From an uncultured Glaciecola sp. (lineage in GTDB: Bacteria; Pseudomonadota; Gammaproteobacteria; Enterobacterales; Alteromonadaceae), in contig NZ_CALJHY010000009.1 of the NCBI RefSeq assembly GCF_937770335.1, positions 62,001 to 126,000 of the forward strand: 64,000 bases of DNA, given 5' to 3'. Below the pieces are notes generated by a model. That model was given only the letters and a program-made list of their open reading frames with translations. It was not told where the DNA came from and made no database searches. Shown here one piece after another: positions 29,918 through 39,626 of this stretch. Positions within the stretch are counted from its first letter, which is position 1. Every line of letters starts with the position of its first letter. The position numbers and the translations under genes were made by a program.

Positions 29918-30517
29918 CTAGAATGGAATATCATCATCAAAATCAAAATCAGGCTCTGCCATAGGCGGAGTTTTCTGAGGAGCCTGCTGTGGCGACTGTT
30001 GTGAAGACTTATTATAGCCGCCACCTTGATTTGACTGGCTACCAGCGCCCTGTTGATAACCGCCTTGGTTACTTTGACCACCTTGGTTATTCTGACCACC
30101 TTGGTTATTCTGACCGCCTTGAGGACTTTGCTGATAACCGCCTTGACTGCCACCACTTTGGCCACCGCCGCCAGTTTCATTCCGGCCACCTAACATTTGC
30201 AATTGATCTGCAATGACTTCAGTTGTGTAACGATCGTTACCTTGCTGATCTTGCCACTTGCGTGTTTGCAATTTACCTTCTAAGTAAATTTGAGACCCTT
30301 TCTTCAAGTACTCACCTGCAATTTCCGCTAAACGGCGGTACATAGTGACTTTGTGCCATTCTGTTTTTTCTTGAAGTTGACCTTGCTGGTCTTTCCAACT
30401 TTCACTAGTGGCGATACTCAAATTGGCAACGGCATTACCATTGGGCATATAACGAACTTCTGGGTCGTTGCCTAAATTGCCAACTAAGATTACTTTATTC
30501 ACACCTCTAGAGGCCAT
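29918..30517 (-). CDS. ssb: Single-stranded DNA-binding protein
   Basis: SSB, 199 residues: OB-fold in residues 1-112 (starting [16 protein letters not shown]), a Gly/Gln/Asn-rich linker from about 113 to 185, and the acidic tip DFDDDIPF that docks partner proteins. The linker contains three tandem copies of a six-residue GQNNQG-type repeat encoded by an 18-bp DNA repeat. No CTG-N10-CAG LexA operator was found in the 228 bases upstream. Confidence 0.97.
   Translation of the reverse strand: MASRGVNKVILVGNLGNDPEVRYMPNGNAVANLSIATSESWKDQQGQLQEKTEWHKVTMYRRLAEIAGEYLKKGSQIYLEGKLQTRKWQDQQGNDRYTTEVIADQLQMLGGRNETGGGGQSGGSQGGYQQSPQGGQNNQGGQNNQGGQSNQGGYQQGAGSQSNQGGGYNKSSQQSPQQAPQKTPPMAEPDFDFDDDIPF
30065..30118. 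repeat. Three 18-bp tandem repeats in the ssb linker
   Basis: Copies at 30065-30082, 30083-30100 and 30101-30118 differ at one to three positions. They keep the reading frame and encode the Gln/Asn/Gly linker of SSB. Confidence 0.85.
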
Positions 30518-30745
30518 GCTAACTCCTGTGATTTACACTTATTTAATTGTTCTTATGTCGCTTAATTCGAATATTATGCTATTAACCAATGCTGGTTTCA
30601 CACATAAACGGATGTCGATATTGGCGTCTTAATTATACTAACTAATATACTATTGAATTGGATGTATTGCACACCCAATTCACCTGATTTTTTGATAAAC
30701 AGTTCTGTGATTCAGGGTTTACTAATGGCTAACTTTAAATCTTTC

Positions 30746-32101
30746 TCAGCTAATCAATGATTTAGCTTTTTCGATGTCAAATCCAGTGCTATCGACTTTC
30801 AAATATACTGCGCTTTTTTCAACATCAACTAGCACCTCTTGCACACCTTCAATTTTTTGCAAATCGCACTCTAGCTTCTTTTGATTTGATATTTGTAAAA
30901 GAATGCCTGTGTTTTCAATAGAGAGAGTGACTCTTTTTACTTTCGTGGTTTTTTGTAATCCCCACACAATAACCATGGCGATAACAATGAATAGCAAACA
31001 AGCCACTAAAGCTAATTTAGGACCTAGCCATCCATTTAATATGCCCGATATTAAACCACCTAAAAACGCACCGAAAAATTGAAAACTCGCATAGATCCCC
31101 ATGGCGCTGCCTTTTTTGCCAGCCGGAGCAATGCTCGATACCATTACCGGCATGTGTGCTTCCATGTAGTTAAATCCAGCAAAAAACAAGGTTCCTGCAA
31201 GCAGAATAATGAGCCAATTCAACTCAGGTAATAATAACAATCCGAAGCCTGTCGCCATAAAAGTCAAAGATATTATAAAAGACGTTGACGTTTGTAGATG
31301 CTTACAGACTTTCATTAACACAACCAAAATCAACACTGAAACAAACAGAATTGGTGTGTAAATTTTCCAATGTTCATCTAGGCTAAGATTCACTTGCGTA
31401 AGCAACACAGGTACTTGCACGAAAAAGCAGGTTATTAGTAAATGCACCGTCAAAACACTTATATTTAAACGCCACAGACTCGGGTCTTTAGCTAGGTTTT
31501 TTAGTTGACTAAGTTGCGGAAGTGCATCTCCCGATGGACTATTTTGTTTAGGGGTTGGCACACCAAACTTAACCAGAGGCAAACAGAAAACTGTCAGTAC
31601 CGCCGTAATCCAGAATATCCCTTGAATACCATAGAGTCCGGCAATAATCGGACCGGTTAAAAGGGCAACGTAGAATGAGAGGCCAATAGAAACACCAATA
31701 ATCGCCATTACTTTTGCACGCTCTGACTCGCGCGTTACGTCTGCTGCCAATGCCATTACCGCACCAGCTATGGCACCCGCGCCTTGCAAAATTCGACCCA
31801 CCGTTAACATGATCATAGAATCCGCATTAGCGGCAATCACACTGCCGATTGCAAAGAAGCAAAGTCCCATATAAATAACTGGCTTGCGGCCCCATTTATC
31901 GGATAGCACCCCCATAGGTATCTGCAATATGGCTTGAGTCAACCCATAGCCACCAATTGCTAGCCCAACAAGGAGCGGCGAATAGTCTGGATATTCAACC
32001 GCGGCGATTGCTAGGACCGGAATTACCATAAATAACCCAAGCATACGTAATACGTAAACTAAAGCTAAACTAATGGCTGCACGTGTTTCTTGTGGATTCA
32101 A
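30746..32101 (-). CDS. yajR: YajR-type MFS transporter with C-terminal YAM domain
   Basis: A 451-residue major facilitator transporter with 12 predicted helices. It matches E. coli YajR throughout (RMLGLFMVIPVL, GLTQAILQIP, LSDKWGRKPVI as motif A). After helix 12 (about residue 380) a cytosolic ferredoxin-like domain of about 65 residues follows (KIEGVQEVLVDVEKSAVYLK), the YAM domain that marks YajR. The substrate is unknown even for E. coli. It lies between ssb and uvrA, divergent from uvrA. Confidence 0.92.
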   Translation of the reverse strand: MNPQETRAAISLALVYVLRMLGLFMVIPVLAIAAVEYPDYSPLLVGLAIGGYGLTQAILQIPMGVLSDKWGRKPVIYMGLCFFAIGSVIAANADSMIMLTVGRILQGAGAIAGAVMALAADVTRESERAKVMAIIGVSIGLSFYVALLTGPIIAGLYGIQGIFWITAVLTVFCLPLVKFGVPTPKQNSPSGDALPQLSQLKNLAKDPSLWRLNISVLTVHLLITCFFVQVPVLLTQVNLSLDEHWKIYTPILFVSVLILVVLMKVCKHLQTSTSFIISLTFMATGFGLLLLPELNWLIILLAGTLFFAGFNYMEAHMPVMVSSIAPAGKKGSAMGIYASFQFFGAFLGGLISGILNGWLGPKLALVACLLFIVIAMVIVWGLQKTTKVKRVTLSIENTGILLQISNQKKLECDLQKIEGVQEVLVDVEKSAVYLKVDSTGFDIEKAKSLIS

Positions 32102-32301
32102 CTTCGTATTATTTCCATTGGTTAATTATAGATAATCTGTGTCGAGCAGACTGTAACTAAGCGGTTCAATTCTAACACAAGAATTTGACGTACTCATAAT
32201 TGCATGATCCCTTCTATTCATGATCCGTAACAAACTCATATTTTTTCGTAAATTTGTGTCATACTTATCGATTGTTCTGGCACCATCTCATCTAAGGCAA
32301 T

Positions 32302-35151
32302 ATGGATAAAATAGAAGTTCGCGGGGCTCGCACCCATAACCTGAAAAACATCAATATTGAACTCCCAAGGAACAAGCTTGTTGTAATTACTGGCTTATCT
32401 GGTTCAGGGAAATCTTCACTGGCATTCGACACATTATATGCTGAAGGTCAGCGTCGTTATGTGGAATCTTTATCTGCTTACGCAAGACAGTTTTTGTCCA
32501 TGATGGAAAAGCCAGATGTTGATCACATAGCAGGTCTGTCGCCCGCTATTTCAATAGAACAGAAATCAACATCGCATAATCCGCGATCAACTGTGGGCAC
32601 AATTACGGAAATTTACGATTACTTGCGCTTGCTATTCGCTCGCGTAGGTGAACCAAAATGTCCAGACCACGATGTTGCTCTGAATGCACAAACAGTGAGT
32701 CAAATGGTTGACCGCGTATTAGAAATGCCTGAAGGCACCAAACTCATGCTATTGGCGCCGGTTGTCCAAGACCGTAAAGGCGAGCATGTAAAAACACTTG
32801 AAAGCTTATGTGCTCAAGGTTTTATTCGGGCGCGTATTGATGGTGAAGTTTGCGATTTGACCGATCCGCCCCCGCTCGACCTGCACAAAAAGCATACTAT
32901 TGAAGTGGTCGTGGACCGCTTTAAAGTGCGTGATGATTTGCAGCTTCGCTTGGCTGAATCATTTGAAACTGCACTCACACTTTCTGCTGGCTCAGCTAAA
33001 GTAGCGTACATGGACGATGATGAAAAACACAAAGACGAAATTGTGTTGTCTGCAAACTTTGCGTGTCCGCATTGTGGTTACAGTATAACAGAGCTAGAAC
33101 CGAGAATATTTTCATTCAATAACCCCGCTGGTGCTTGTCAAACCTGCGATGGCTTGGGAACAAAGCAGTTTTTCGACCCGCACAGAGTCGTCGGCAACAC
33201 TGAAATCAGCTTAAGTGGCGGTGCTATTCGTGGTTGGGATAAGCGCAGTTATTATTACTTCCAGATGCTGCAGTCCGTTGCGGATCATTACAAATTTAAC
33301 TTAAACACCCCTTTTGAAAAACTAGATGAGCAATCTAAAGATATCGTTTTGTTTGGCAGTAAAGGCACCTCCATTAAGTTTAAGTACATTAATGAACGTG
33401 GCGATATTATGGAGCGAAAGCATCCATTTGAGGGCATCATTCCTAATATGGAACGTCGTTTTCGCGAAACTGAATCTAATACAGTGCGTGAAGAACTCGG
33501 CAAATATATGAGCCACCAAAATTGCACCAGTTGTTCAGGCGCAAGGCTCCGAGTGGAGGCCAGAAACGTATTTATTCAGGGCACCAATTTACCTGAAGTC
33601 GCACAGATGTCGATTGCCGCATGTTTAAGTTTCTTCTCAAATTTAGAACTGACAGGCCAACGCGGTGAAATTGCAGATAAAATTCTAAAAGAAATTCAAG
33701 ACCGCTTAGCCTTTTTGGTCAATGTTGGTTTGAACTACCTATCATTGTCGCGCAGTGCTGACACATTATCCGGTGGCGAAGCACAGCGTATTCGACTTGC
33801 GAGTCAAATTGGTGCAGGTCTAGTCGGCGTAATGTATGTGCTGGACGAGCCATCTATCGGTTTGCATCAACGCGACAACTCAAGACTCCTAGAAACGCTC
33901 CGTCATTTGCGTGATTTAGGCAACACCGTTATCGTTGTTGAACATGATGAAGACGCGATTAAAGAAGCCGATTACATCGTGGACATTGGTCCCGGTGCTG
34001 GTGTGCATGGTGGCGAAATTATTGCTCAGGGTTCCCTAGAAGATATCATGAATAGTGAACGTTCACTCACTGGTAAGTATTTATCAGGGAAAGAGTTCAT
34101 TGTAATACCAGAGAAGCGAAATAGCACAAAAGATCGTAAATGGGTAAAGTTAACCGGTGCCACTGGTAACAATTTACAATCAGTGACATTGAAGATCCCA
34201 CAAGGCTTGATGACGTGTGTTACAGGTGTATCTGGGTCAGGTAAATCAACGTTGATTAACGATACTTTTTATCGCATAGCGCAACGTGATTTAAACCGTG
34301 CTACCACTAACGAACCCGCTCCGTATAAAAGCATAACGGGGTTGGAACATATGGATAAAGTAGTCGATATTGACCAAAGTCCAATTGGTAGAACCCCACG
34401 TTCGAACCCTGCAACGTACGCGGGTATTTTCACCCCTATTCGTGAAATATTTGCAGGTACGCAAGAGGCACGTTCGCGCGGCTACAAGGCTGGACGATTC
34501 AGTTTTAACGTCAAAGGCGGACGTTGTGAAGCATGCCAAGGTGATGGTTTGATTAAAGTCGAAATGCACTTTTTGCCGGATGTTTATGTGTCTTGCGATG
34601 TGTGTATGGGTAAGCGATACAATCGTGAAACACTAGAAATTCGTTATAAAAATAAAAACATTCATGAAATTTTGGAAATGACAGTAGAAGACGCACGTGA
34701 TTTCTTTGAAGCAATTCCGTCAATTAATCGCAAGCTACAAACCTTGATGGACGTTGGCCTTTCATATATTGGTTTAGGCCAGTCAGCCACAACACTGTCA
34801 GGTGGTGAAGCACAACGCGTTAAGCTTGCAAAAGAACTATCTAAACGCGATACCGGTCAAACCCTCTATATCTTAGATGAGCCGACTACAGGTCTGCATT
34901 TCCATGATATTAAGCAGTTGCTGGAAGTACTGCATCGTTTACGTGACCACGGTAATACTGTTGTTGTTATTGAGCATAATCTTGACGTTGTAAAAACAGC
35001 TGACTGGGTTATTGATCTGGGTCCAGAAGGTGGTTCAGGTGGTGGTCTTATCGTTGCAGAAGGAACACCAGAAGATATTTGTAAAGTTGCCGCTTCGCAC
35101 ACAGGTAAATACCTAGCCAAAATGTTGGCTGGTAAACAAGTTAAAAGCTAG
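32302..35151 (+). CDS. uvrA: Excinuclease ABC subunit A
   Basis: UvrA, 949 residues, the damage-recognition ATPase of nucleotide excision repair. Two ABC ATPase modules are complete: Walker A GLSGSGKS at 31-38 and GVSGSGKS in the second half, with signature LSGGEAQR in both. Zinc-finger cysteines are present (CPHC...CQTC, and CEAC...CDVC). No canonical LexA box lies in the 200-base gap shared with yajR; the nearest resemblance has seven instead of ten bases between CTG and CAG. Confidence 0.98.
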   Translation: MDKIEVRGARTHNLKNINIELPRNKLVVITGLSGSGKSSLAFDTLYAEGQRRYVESLSAYARQFLSMMEKPDVDHIAGLSPAISIEQKSTSHNPRSTVGTITEIYDYLRLLFARVGEPKCPDHDVALNAQTVSQMVDRVLEMPEGTKLMLLAPVVQDRKGEHVKTLESLCAQGFIRARIDGEVCDLTDPPPLDLHKKHTIEVVVDRFKVRDDLQLRLAESFETALTLSAGSAKVAYMDDDEKHKDEIVLSANFACPHCGYSITELEPRIFSFNNPAGACQTCDGLGTKQFFDPHRVVGNTEISLSGGAIRGWDKRSYYYFQMLQSVADHYKFNLNTPFEKLDEQSKDIVLFGSKGTSIKFKYINERGDIMERKHPFEGIIPNMERRFRETESNTVREELGKYMSHQNCTSCSGARLRVEARNVFIQGTNLPEVAQMSIAACLSFFSNLELTGQRGEIADKILKEIQDRLAFLVNVGLNYLSLSRSADTLSGGEAQRIRLASQIGAGLVGVMYVLDEPSIGLHQRDNSRLLETLRHLRDLGNTVIVVEHDEDAIKEADYIVDIGPGAGVHGGEIIAQGSLEDIMNSERSLTGKYLSGKEFIVIPEKRNSTKDRKWVKLTGATGNNLQSVTLKIPQGLMTCVTGVSGSGKSTLINDTFYRIAQRDLNRATTNEPAPYKSITGLEHMDKVVDIDQSPIGRTPRSNPATYAGIFTPIREIFAGTQEARSRGYKAGRFSFNVKGGRCEACQGDGLIKVEMHFLPDVYVSCDVCMGKRYNRETLEIRYKNKNIHEILEMTVEDARDFFEAIPSINRKLQTLMDVGLSYIGLGQSATTLSGGEAQRVKLAKELSKRDTGQTLYILDEPTTGLHFHDIKQLLEVLHRLRDHGNTVVVIEHNLDVVKTADWVIDLGPEGGSGGGLIVAEGTPEDICKVAASHTGKYLAKMLAGKQVKS

Positions 35152-35232
35152 CCACGAGCCGATAGAGTAATAGTAGCTCGTAAAGTACTAAAAGATAATA
35201 AAAAGCCTACTAGCGAATAAAGTATCTGCTAG

Positions 35233-35336
35233 CTTATTAATTGCCCAGGCGCTTATAAATTGCCCAAGCGCCTATAAATTACCCAAGCGCCTATAAATTG
35301 TCCAAGCGCCTATAAATTGCCCAAGCGCCTATAAAG
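35233..35336. repeat. 19-bp tandem minisatellite (about 5.5 copies)
   Basis: Units begin at 35233, 35252, 35271, 35290 and 35309, with a partial sixth unit from 35328. The consensus is CCTATAAATTGCCCAAGCG; units 2-5 differ by one to three bases, the first is more diverged. It lies between uvrA and the thioesterase gene, ending just before that gene's ribosome site. Each unit contains a TATAAA hexamer. Confidence 0.93.
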
Positions 35337-35350
35337 AGAAGGAATAAAAG

Positions 35351-35749
35351 TTGTTAAGTATTGAATTTGATGTTCGTTTTTACGAAACAGACGCATTACA
35401 GCATGTCAGCAACACGGCATTAGTGGGCTGGTTTGAAACCGCTCGCCTGCCTATATTTAAATACTTCACACCTGAACTTGATCTGAGTAACTGGCCTCTT
35501 ATTTTGGCTAATTATAATGTCGACTTTTTAGAGCAAATTTACTTGGCAAATCCAGTTGAAGTAAAAACTTGGATTAGTCGCATTGGCAATAGCTCTTTTA
35601 TCGTTTACCAAGAGTTATGGCAGTCCAACATGAAAAAAGCAAAAGGCACAACGACTCTCGTTCACTTCGATTATAAAAGTAAAAAGTCATTGCGTATCCC
35701 TGATGATATTCGCGCTAAACTTGAAGAACATAAAATAGAACTTGAGTAA
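35351..35749 (+). CDS. Acyl-CoA thioesterase, 4HBT/YbgC-like hotdog fold
   Basis: A 132-residue hotdog-fold thioesterase. The active-site region FYETDALQHVSNTALVGWFETAR contains the catalytic Asp and His/Asn pattern of the 4-hydroxybenzoyl-CoA/YbgC group, where DxxxHVNN-like forms are common. It probably hydrolyses a short or medium acyl-CoA in the cytosol; the substrate is unknown. The start is TTG at 35351 with AGAAGGAA about eight bases before it; no suitable ATG is available. The minisatellite lies immediately upstream. Confidence 0.85.
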   Translation: MLSIEFDVRFYETDALQHVSNTALVGWFETARLPIFKYFTPELDLSNWPLILANYNVDFLEQIYLANPVEVKTWISRIGNSSFIVYQELWQSNMKKAKGTTTLVHFDYKSKKSLRIPDDIRAKLEEHKIELE

Positions 35750-35796
35750 GGTTCGCTATCTTATTTTGAACCAGCTGGACAATAGAGGAAGGCATT

Positions 35797-36501
35797 GTGA
35801 AGAATACCAATTTCATTAGCGTTATTGATAACGCTCTCAGCCCCGAGTTGTGCCAGCAACTAATCAATATTTTCGAAAAAAGTGACCACCTCGCTCCTGG
35901 TGAAACGGGCGGTGGTATTGATACCAGCAAAAAGCGTTCAACCGATGTGTCTATTACTCGACATCCCGAATTTAAAGACGTTTATCCTCAAGTTGCGAGT
36001 ATTACCGGTAAACATATTGTTGACTATATCAAAGCCTATTTTTTTGCATTGATTGGTCCTATTGGCCTAACTATGGCGGACATTAAAACAGGAAAGCCGG
36101 TTAAACTTACCGCTGAAAATTTCGACGAACAAGCGTTGCCAAGGCTTCCCCAAATCGTTAATTACTTATTTAGAGTGGGTGAAATTAATGCTCAAAAATA
36201 TACTGCTGGTAATGGTGGCTACCCATATTGGCACTCTGAAAACTACCCGCAGAAAGGCTCGACAGATGCACTGCATCGTAACTTATTATTTATGTTTTAT
36301 TTGAATGATGTAAGCGAAGGAGGTGAGACTGAGTTTTATTATCAAGACAAGAAAATCACACCAAAGACAGGTCGAATGGTAATTGCACCAAGTGGCTTTA
36401 CACATACTCACCGCGGTAACGTACCGACCTCTAACGATAAATACATTTTAACCTCTTGGGTTTTATTTAACCCAGCGGAGCACATATTTGCGCAGGGATA
36501 A
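35797..36501 (+). CDS. 2-oxoglutarate/Fe(II)-dependent oxygenase, prolyl-4-hydroxylase-like
   Basis: A 234-residue protein of the 2OG-Fe(II) oxygenase superfamily. The core runs from about 120 to 225: YPYWHSENYP with His146 and Glu148, LNDVSEGGETEF (the P4H-type GGET segment), MVIAPSGFTHTHRGN with the distal His, and NDKYILTSW with the likely 2OG-binding Lys215. The first metal pair reads HxE rather than the usual HxD. Substrate not predictable. The start is GTG at 35797 with AGAGGAAGG upstream. It lies 47 bases after the thioesterase on the same strand, so co-transcription is possible. Confidence 0.83.
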   Translation: MKNTNFISVIDNALSPELCQQLINIFEKSDHLAPGETGGGIDTSKKRSTDVSITRHPEFKDVYPQVASITGKHIVDYIKAYFFALIGPIGLTMADIKTGKPVKLTAENFDEQALPRLPQIVNYLFRVGEINAQKYTAGNGGYPYWHSENYPQKGSTDALHRNLLFMFYLNDVSEGGETEFYYQDKKITPKTGRMVIAPSGFTHTHRGNVPTSNDKYILTSWVLFNPAEHIFAQG

Positions 36502-36598
36502 TAGCTAAGGTTATTACTTGTAAGCGCTGTTCTTAAGAATCACATATGTCGAATGTTTATGGTGTTAAGCTAATCACAAAATCGATATAGACTACATC

Positions 36599-38260
36599 TT
36601 ATGATTTTAGGAATTTTTGTAAAACCTTAATTAACTCTCTACGATCAATAGGTTTGGCAAGATGGAAATTCATGCCCATTATCCTAGATTTTTCAACATC
36701 TTCTTTTAATACTGATGCAGAAAGCGCAATAATTGGGGTAGCTTCATCGCGAAACCGAATCACTTTAGTCGCTTCGAAGCCATCAATATTTGGCATCTGC
36801 AGATCCATCAATATCATATCAAAATGTGCGTTCTTTGTTACTTCAATAGCTTCCATTCCATTGTTCGCTAATTCAACGTCTAAGCCATAGGATGTTAAGA
36901 TTTCGCTAGCAACCAGTCGATTTATTTCATTGTCCTCCACAATTAACACTCTTCCTTTGAATTGCGGCGATTCAATCAGAGTATCGTTATAAATATTCAA
37001 TGGTAACTGTTGGGTTTTTTCTAGGGTCAAACGAAAATAAAATTGGCTACCACAATCTACTTTACTCTCAACCCATATGTCACCGCCCAATTTATATGCA
37101 AGGCTTTTCGATATTTGTAGTCCAAGGCCTGTTCCACCATACTCGCGTGTTGTCGATTTATTTGCTTGTACAAACGGAGCAAAAATTTCACTCAAACTTT
37201 TATCCGAAATACCGATCCCTGAATCCGCAACACAAAATTCTAGCACTTGAGTTGTCTGACTGTTCTCCGTTACCTTTAATGAAACGCTAACCGCCCCATT
37301 ATTAGCGGTAAATTTGATGGCATTACTTACTAGGTTATTAAGCACTTGCATTATTCTAGTTGAATCGCCCATCAAGGCATACTCAACAGATTCATCAATG
37401 TTGGTCGTTAATTGGATGTTTTTATCAAGGGCTGATGTTTGGAAAAGTAATTCAGTTTCGTTTATCACCTGCGATATGCTAATGGGCACATGCTCAATCA
37501 CCAGTTTGTCAGCCCTGAGCTTTGAGTGATCAAGTATATCGTTCAAAATATTATTTAAGGCAGCGCCAGCGCGTTTCACTCTCTCAAGTTTTGGTCGCTG
37601 AGCCTCTGTGATATTAGACGACAAAACAATATCAACTAAGCCAATAATGCCATTCATAGGTGTACGAATTTCGTGTGACATAGTGGCTAGAAAAACAGAT
37701 TGGGCATCGCTTGCTCTGCGCTCCCTCGCTAGCGACTGTTCCAATGCATCTGATTTATCCAAACTCTCAACTAACGCCTTTTCTAAGAACCAAGCCAGCA
37801 GGAATACCATGATTGCGATAAATACATTTGTGACTGATAATCTCAACCAGATTGCAAGCTCATAATCGAGTCCTGAAAAGGGAACTAATAAGGTAGAACT
37901 TGCAATAAGTGATGCCGAGACAATTCTCCAATATCCTTTGGTCAACATTATCGGGAAAATAGTAGCTAGAGATACCAATGTGGCTGGGACAAGACCATTA
38001 AGTAGTACTAACATAATGGCCATTGGGACAGATAAAAGAACCCAAATTTTGGCGCAAAGTGAGCTATAAATTGGTTTATATAGTGCAGCTATTGAAAGTG
38101 AAATCCAAACAACTGGAAAAGCGATTGCGACAGAAATGTGACTCGGTGATGTTATATAAATCACCACCGACATGACAATTGAAAGCACTATGAGAGCCTT
38201 AAAGGCAGTTTCCCGCAAACGCATTTCAACTTTTGCTGAGTTACTAAAGACTGTTTCCAA
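36599..38260 (-). CDS. Orphan hybrid sensor histidine kinase/response regulator
   Basis: A 553-residue hybrid kinase. Five or six membrane helices occupy about residues 20-162 with very short loops, so the sensed signal is probably in or near the membrane. Then come a short linker, HisKA with phosphorylatable His196 (SHEIRTPMNG), HATPase_c with N (NAIKFT), G1 (DSGIG) and G2 (GGTGLGL) boxes, and a receiver domain (about 436-550) with Asp486 (LMDLQMP). No Hpt domain and no separate regulator gene is adjacent. Start by longest frame; upstream bases are very AT-rich. Confidence 0.92.
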   Translation of the reverse strand: METVFSNSAKVEMRLRETAFKALIVLSIVMSVVIYITSPSHISVAIAFPVVWISLSIAALYKPIYSSLCAKIWVLLSVPMAIMLVLLNGLVPATLVSLATIFPIMLTKGYWRIVSASLIASSTLLVPFSGLDYELAIWLRLSVTNVFIAIMVFLLAWFLEKALVESLDKSDALEQSLARERRASDAQSVFLATMSHEIRTPMNGIIGLVDIVLSSNITEAQRPKLERVKRAGAALNNILNDILDHSKLRADKLVIEHVPISISQVINETELLFQTSALDKNIQLTTNIDESVEYALMGDSTRIMQVLNNLVSNAIKFTANNGAVSVSLKVTENSQTTQVLEFCVADSGIGISDKSLSEIFAPFVQANKSTTREYGGTGLGLQISKSLAYKLGGDIWVESKVDCGSQFYFRLTLEKTQQLPLNIYNDTLIESPQFKGRVLIVEDNEINRLVASEILTSYGLDVELANNGMEAIEVTKNAHFDMILMDLQMPNIDGFEATKVIRFRDEATPIIALSASVLKEDVEKSRIMGMNFHLAKPIDRRELIKVLQKFLKS

Positions 38261-38359
38261 TGAATTAATCTCGATGAATTTTGGTAAACATATTTGTTTT
38301 ATAATGCCTTTAAATTTTACAAAACCATAGCTATTTTTTACTTTATAAAGTAGCTATGC

Positions 38360-38848
38360 CTATCCTTCAAACTCGGTCACAACCTGCCCTTTTAATGTAT
38401 AACCAACAGTCGCTATATCACCCTTCCAGCCATCGGTAGAGAGTATACCGGTTACCCAAACAGCATCGTATAAATTAGCTATTGGAACACCTTTAGCAAA
38501 TTTCACATAAACGATCTGATTTGAAGGTGGAGGAGGCACATGGACGCAAGCACCAAAATACGGAACTAGCAAAAATTCGGTGATATTATCAGCATCTCCT
38601 TCGAGAGGAACTACAAATCCTGGAATCTTAACGAACTGCCCATTTAAGGCTTGAAGCAAAGGCGCATCCGGTTCTACTTGTGTCATTTGTCCGTTATGAT
38701 CAATTGCACTTGGTGGCACAACATAATCTTTTGGTACCATGTCTTCCCAATATAGCTCTTTAGGCTGTTTGTCGTCATTAGCCATCGAAGCGCCAGCAAA
38801 TAAACAAGCACCCAGTAATAATAACCCTAAGTTAAATTTCACTTTCAA
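38360..38848 (-). CDS. DUF3299 family exported protein
   Basis: A 162-residue exported protein: signal peptide about 1-23 (cut after SMAN or ASMA), then a domain matching DUF3299, with PGFVVPLEG and the conserved FLLVPYFGACVHVPPPPSNQ segment that contains a Cys and His. Family members are often near ABC transporters or lipoproteins; the function is unknown. Here it is monocistronic beside ppa. Confidence 0.85.
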   Translation of the reverse strand: MKVKFNLGLLLLGACLFAGASMANDDKQPKELYWEDMVPKDYVVPPSAIDHNGQMTQVEPDAPLLQALNGQFVKIPGFVVPLEGDADNITEFLLVPYFGACVHVPPPPSNQIVYVKFAKGVPIANLYDAVWVTGILSTDGWKGDIATVGYTLKGQVVTEFEG

Positions 38849-38914
38849 CAGTTTCTCCCTTATGAAATGATCACATCTTTAAATAGTATAAGCTTTCGTG
38901 CTTAAATATCGAGT

Positions 38915-38940
38915 AAAAAAAAGCCCGCATAATGCGAGCT
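38915..38940 (-). terminator. Rho-independent terminator after ppa
   Basis: On the minus strand AGCTCGCAT pairs with ATGCGGGCT (one G-U) around one base, followed by eight U. It lies between the ppa stop and the DUF3299 gene. Confidence 0.8.
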
Positions 38941-38974
38941 CACTAGTTTGATAACATAGGCCTTTATAGATTGC

Positions 38975-39508
38975 TTAAGCCGTCTTATTGTATCGCTCAA
39001 TACTAGAGGTAATTTCGGCTTTCGCTGCATCGAGATCAGCCCAACCTTCAATTTTAACCCATTTATTTGGCTCTAAATCTTTATAATGTGCGAAAAAATG
39101 TTCAATTTGGTTTTTCAACAAACCAGGAACGTCTTCAATGTTTTGAACGTCTTCATAAATCTTAGTTAGCTTTGATACCGGAACCGCGATGACTTTCGCA
39201 TCTTCACCAGACTCATCAGTCATTTTTAACACGCCAACTGGACGACATTTAACCACTGACCCGGCTAGTAATGGATGTGGAGACATAACAAGCACGTCCA
39301 CAGGGTCACCATCATCAGACAATGTGAGGTTTACATAACCGTAGTTTGCAGGATATTGCATACAAGTTGCCATAAAACGATCGACAAAAAGCACACCGGT
39401 GTCTTTGTCTACTTCGTACTTAACTGGAGTAGAGTATGCTGGGATTTCAATGATGACATTAAATTCATCAGGTGCGTTTTTGCCTACTGGGACATCATTT
39501 AAGCTCAT
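38975..39508 (-). CDS. ppa: Inorganic pyrophosphatase (family I)
   Basis: Soluble pyrophosphatase, 177 residues, hydrolysing PPi to phosphate and pulling biosynthetic reactions forward. The catalytic signature DGDPVDVLV is present, as are the conserved [17 protein letters not shown] and [10 protein letters not shown] segments. Bounded on both sides by terminators, so it is probably a single-gene transcript with its promoter between 39509 and 39524 and the fbp terminator region. Confidence 0.97.
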   Translation of the reverse strand: MSLNDVPVGKNAPDEFNVIIEIPAYSTPVKYEVDKDTGVLFVDRFMATCMQYPANYGYVNLTLSDDGDPVDVLVMSPHPLLAGSVVKCRPVGVLKMTDESGEDAKVIAVPVSKLTKIYEDVQNIEDVPGLLKNQIEHFFAHYKDLEPNKWVKIEGWADLDAAKAEITSSIERYNKTA

Positions 39509-39524
39509 GGGTATTTCCTATAAA

Positions 39525-39560
39525 TAAAAAAATTGCCGAGATTATAAGAAAATCTCGGCA
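39525..39560 (-). terminator. Rho-independent terminator after fbp
   Basis: TGCCGAGATT (39534-39543) and AATCTCGGCA (39551-39560) form a perfect 10-bp stem with a seven-base loop, followed on the minus strand by a U-rich tract. It separates fbp from ppa. Confidence 0.85.
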
Positions 39561-39626
39561 GAGTATCTACATAAAGCGCCTAATAGTTTGGTCGCATGGC
39601 GCGATAAAGTTAACTTGGTTTTCGAC

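Noticed and set aside
32137-32149. CTG...CAG upstream of uvrA as a LexA box
   Set aside because: Only seven bases separate CTG and CAG; LexA requires ten.
35233-35336. Tandem repeats as a CRISPR array
   Set aside because: The 19-bp units are directly adjacent with no spacers and no cas genes are present.
36599-38260. Kinase and DUF3299 gene as one operon
   Set aside because: About 100 AT-rich bases separate them and no functional link is known; same strand alone is not enough.
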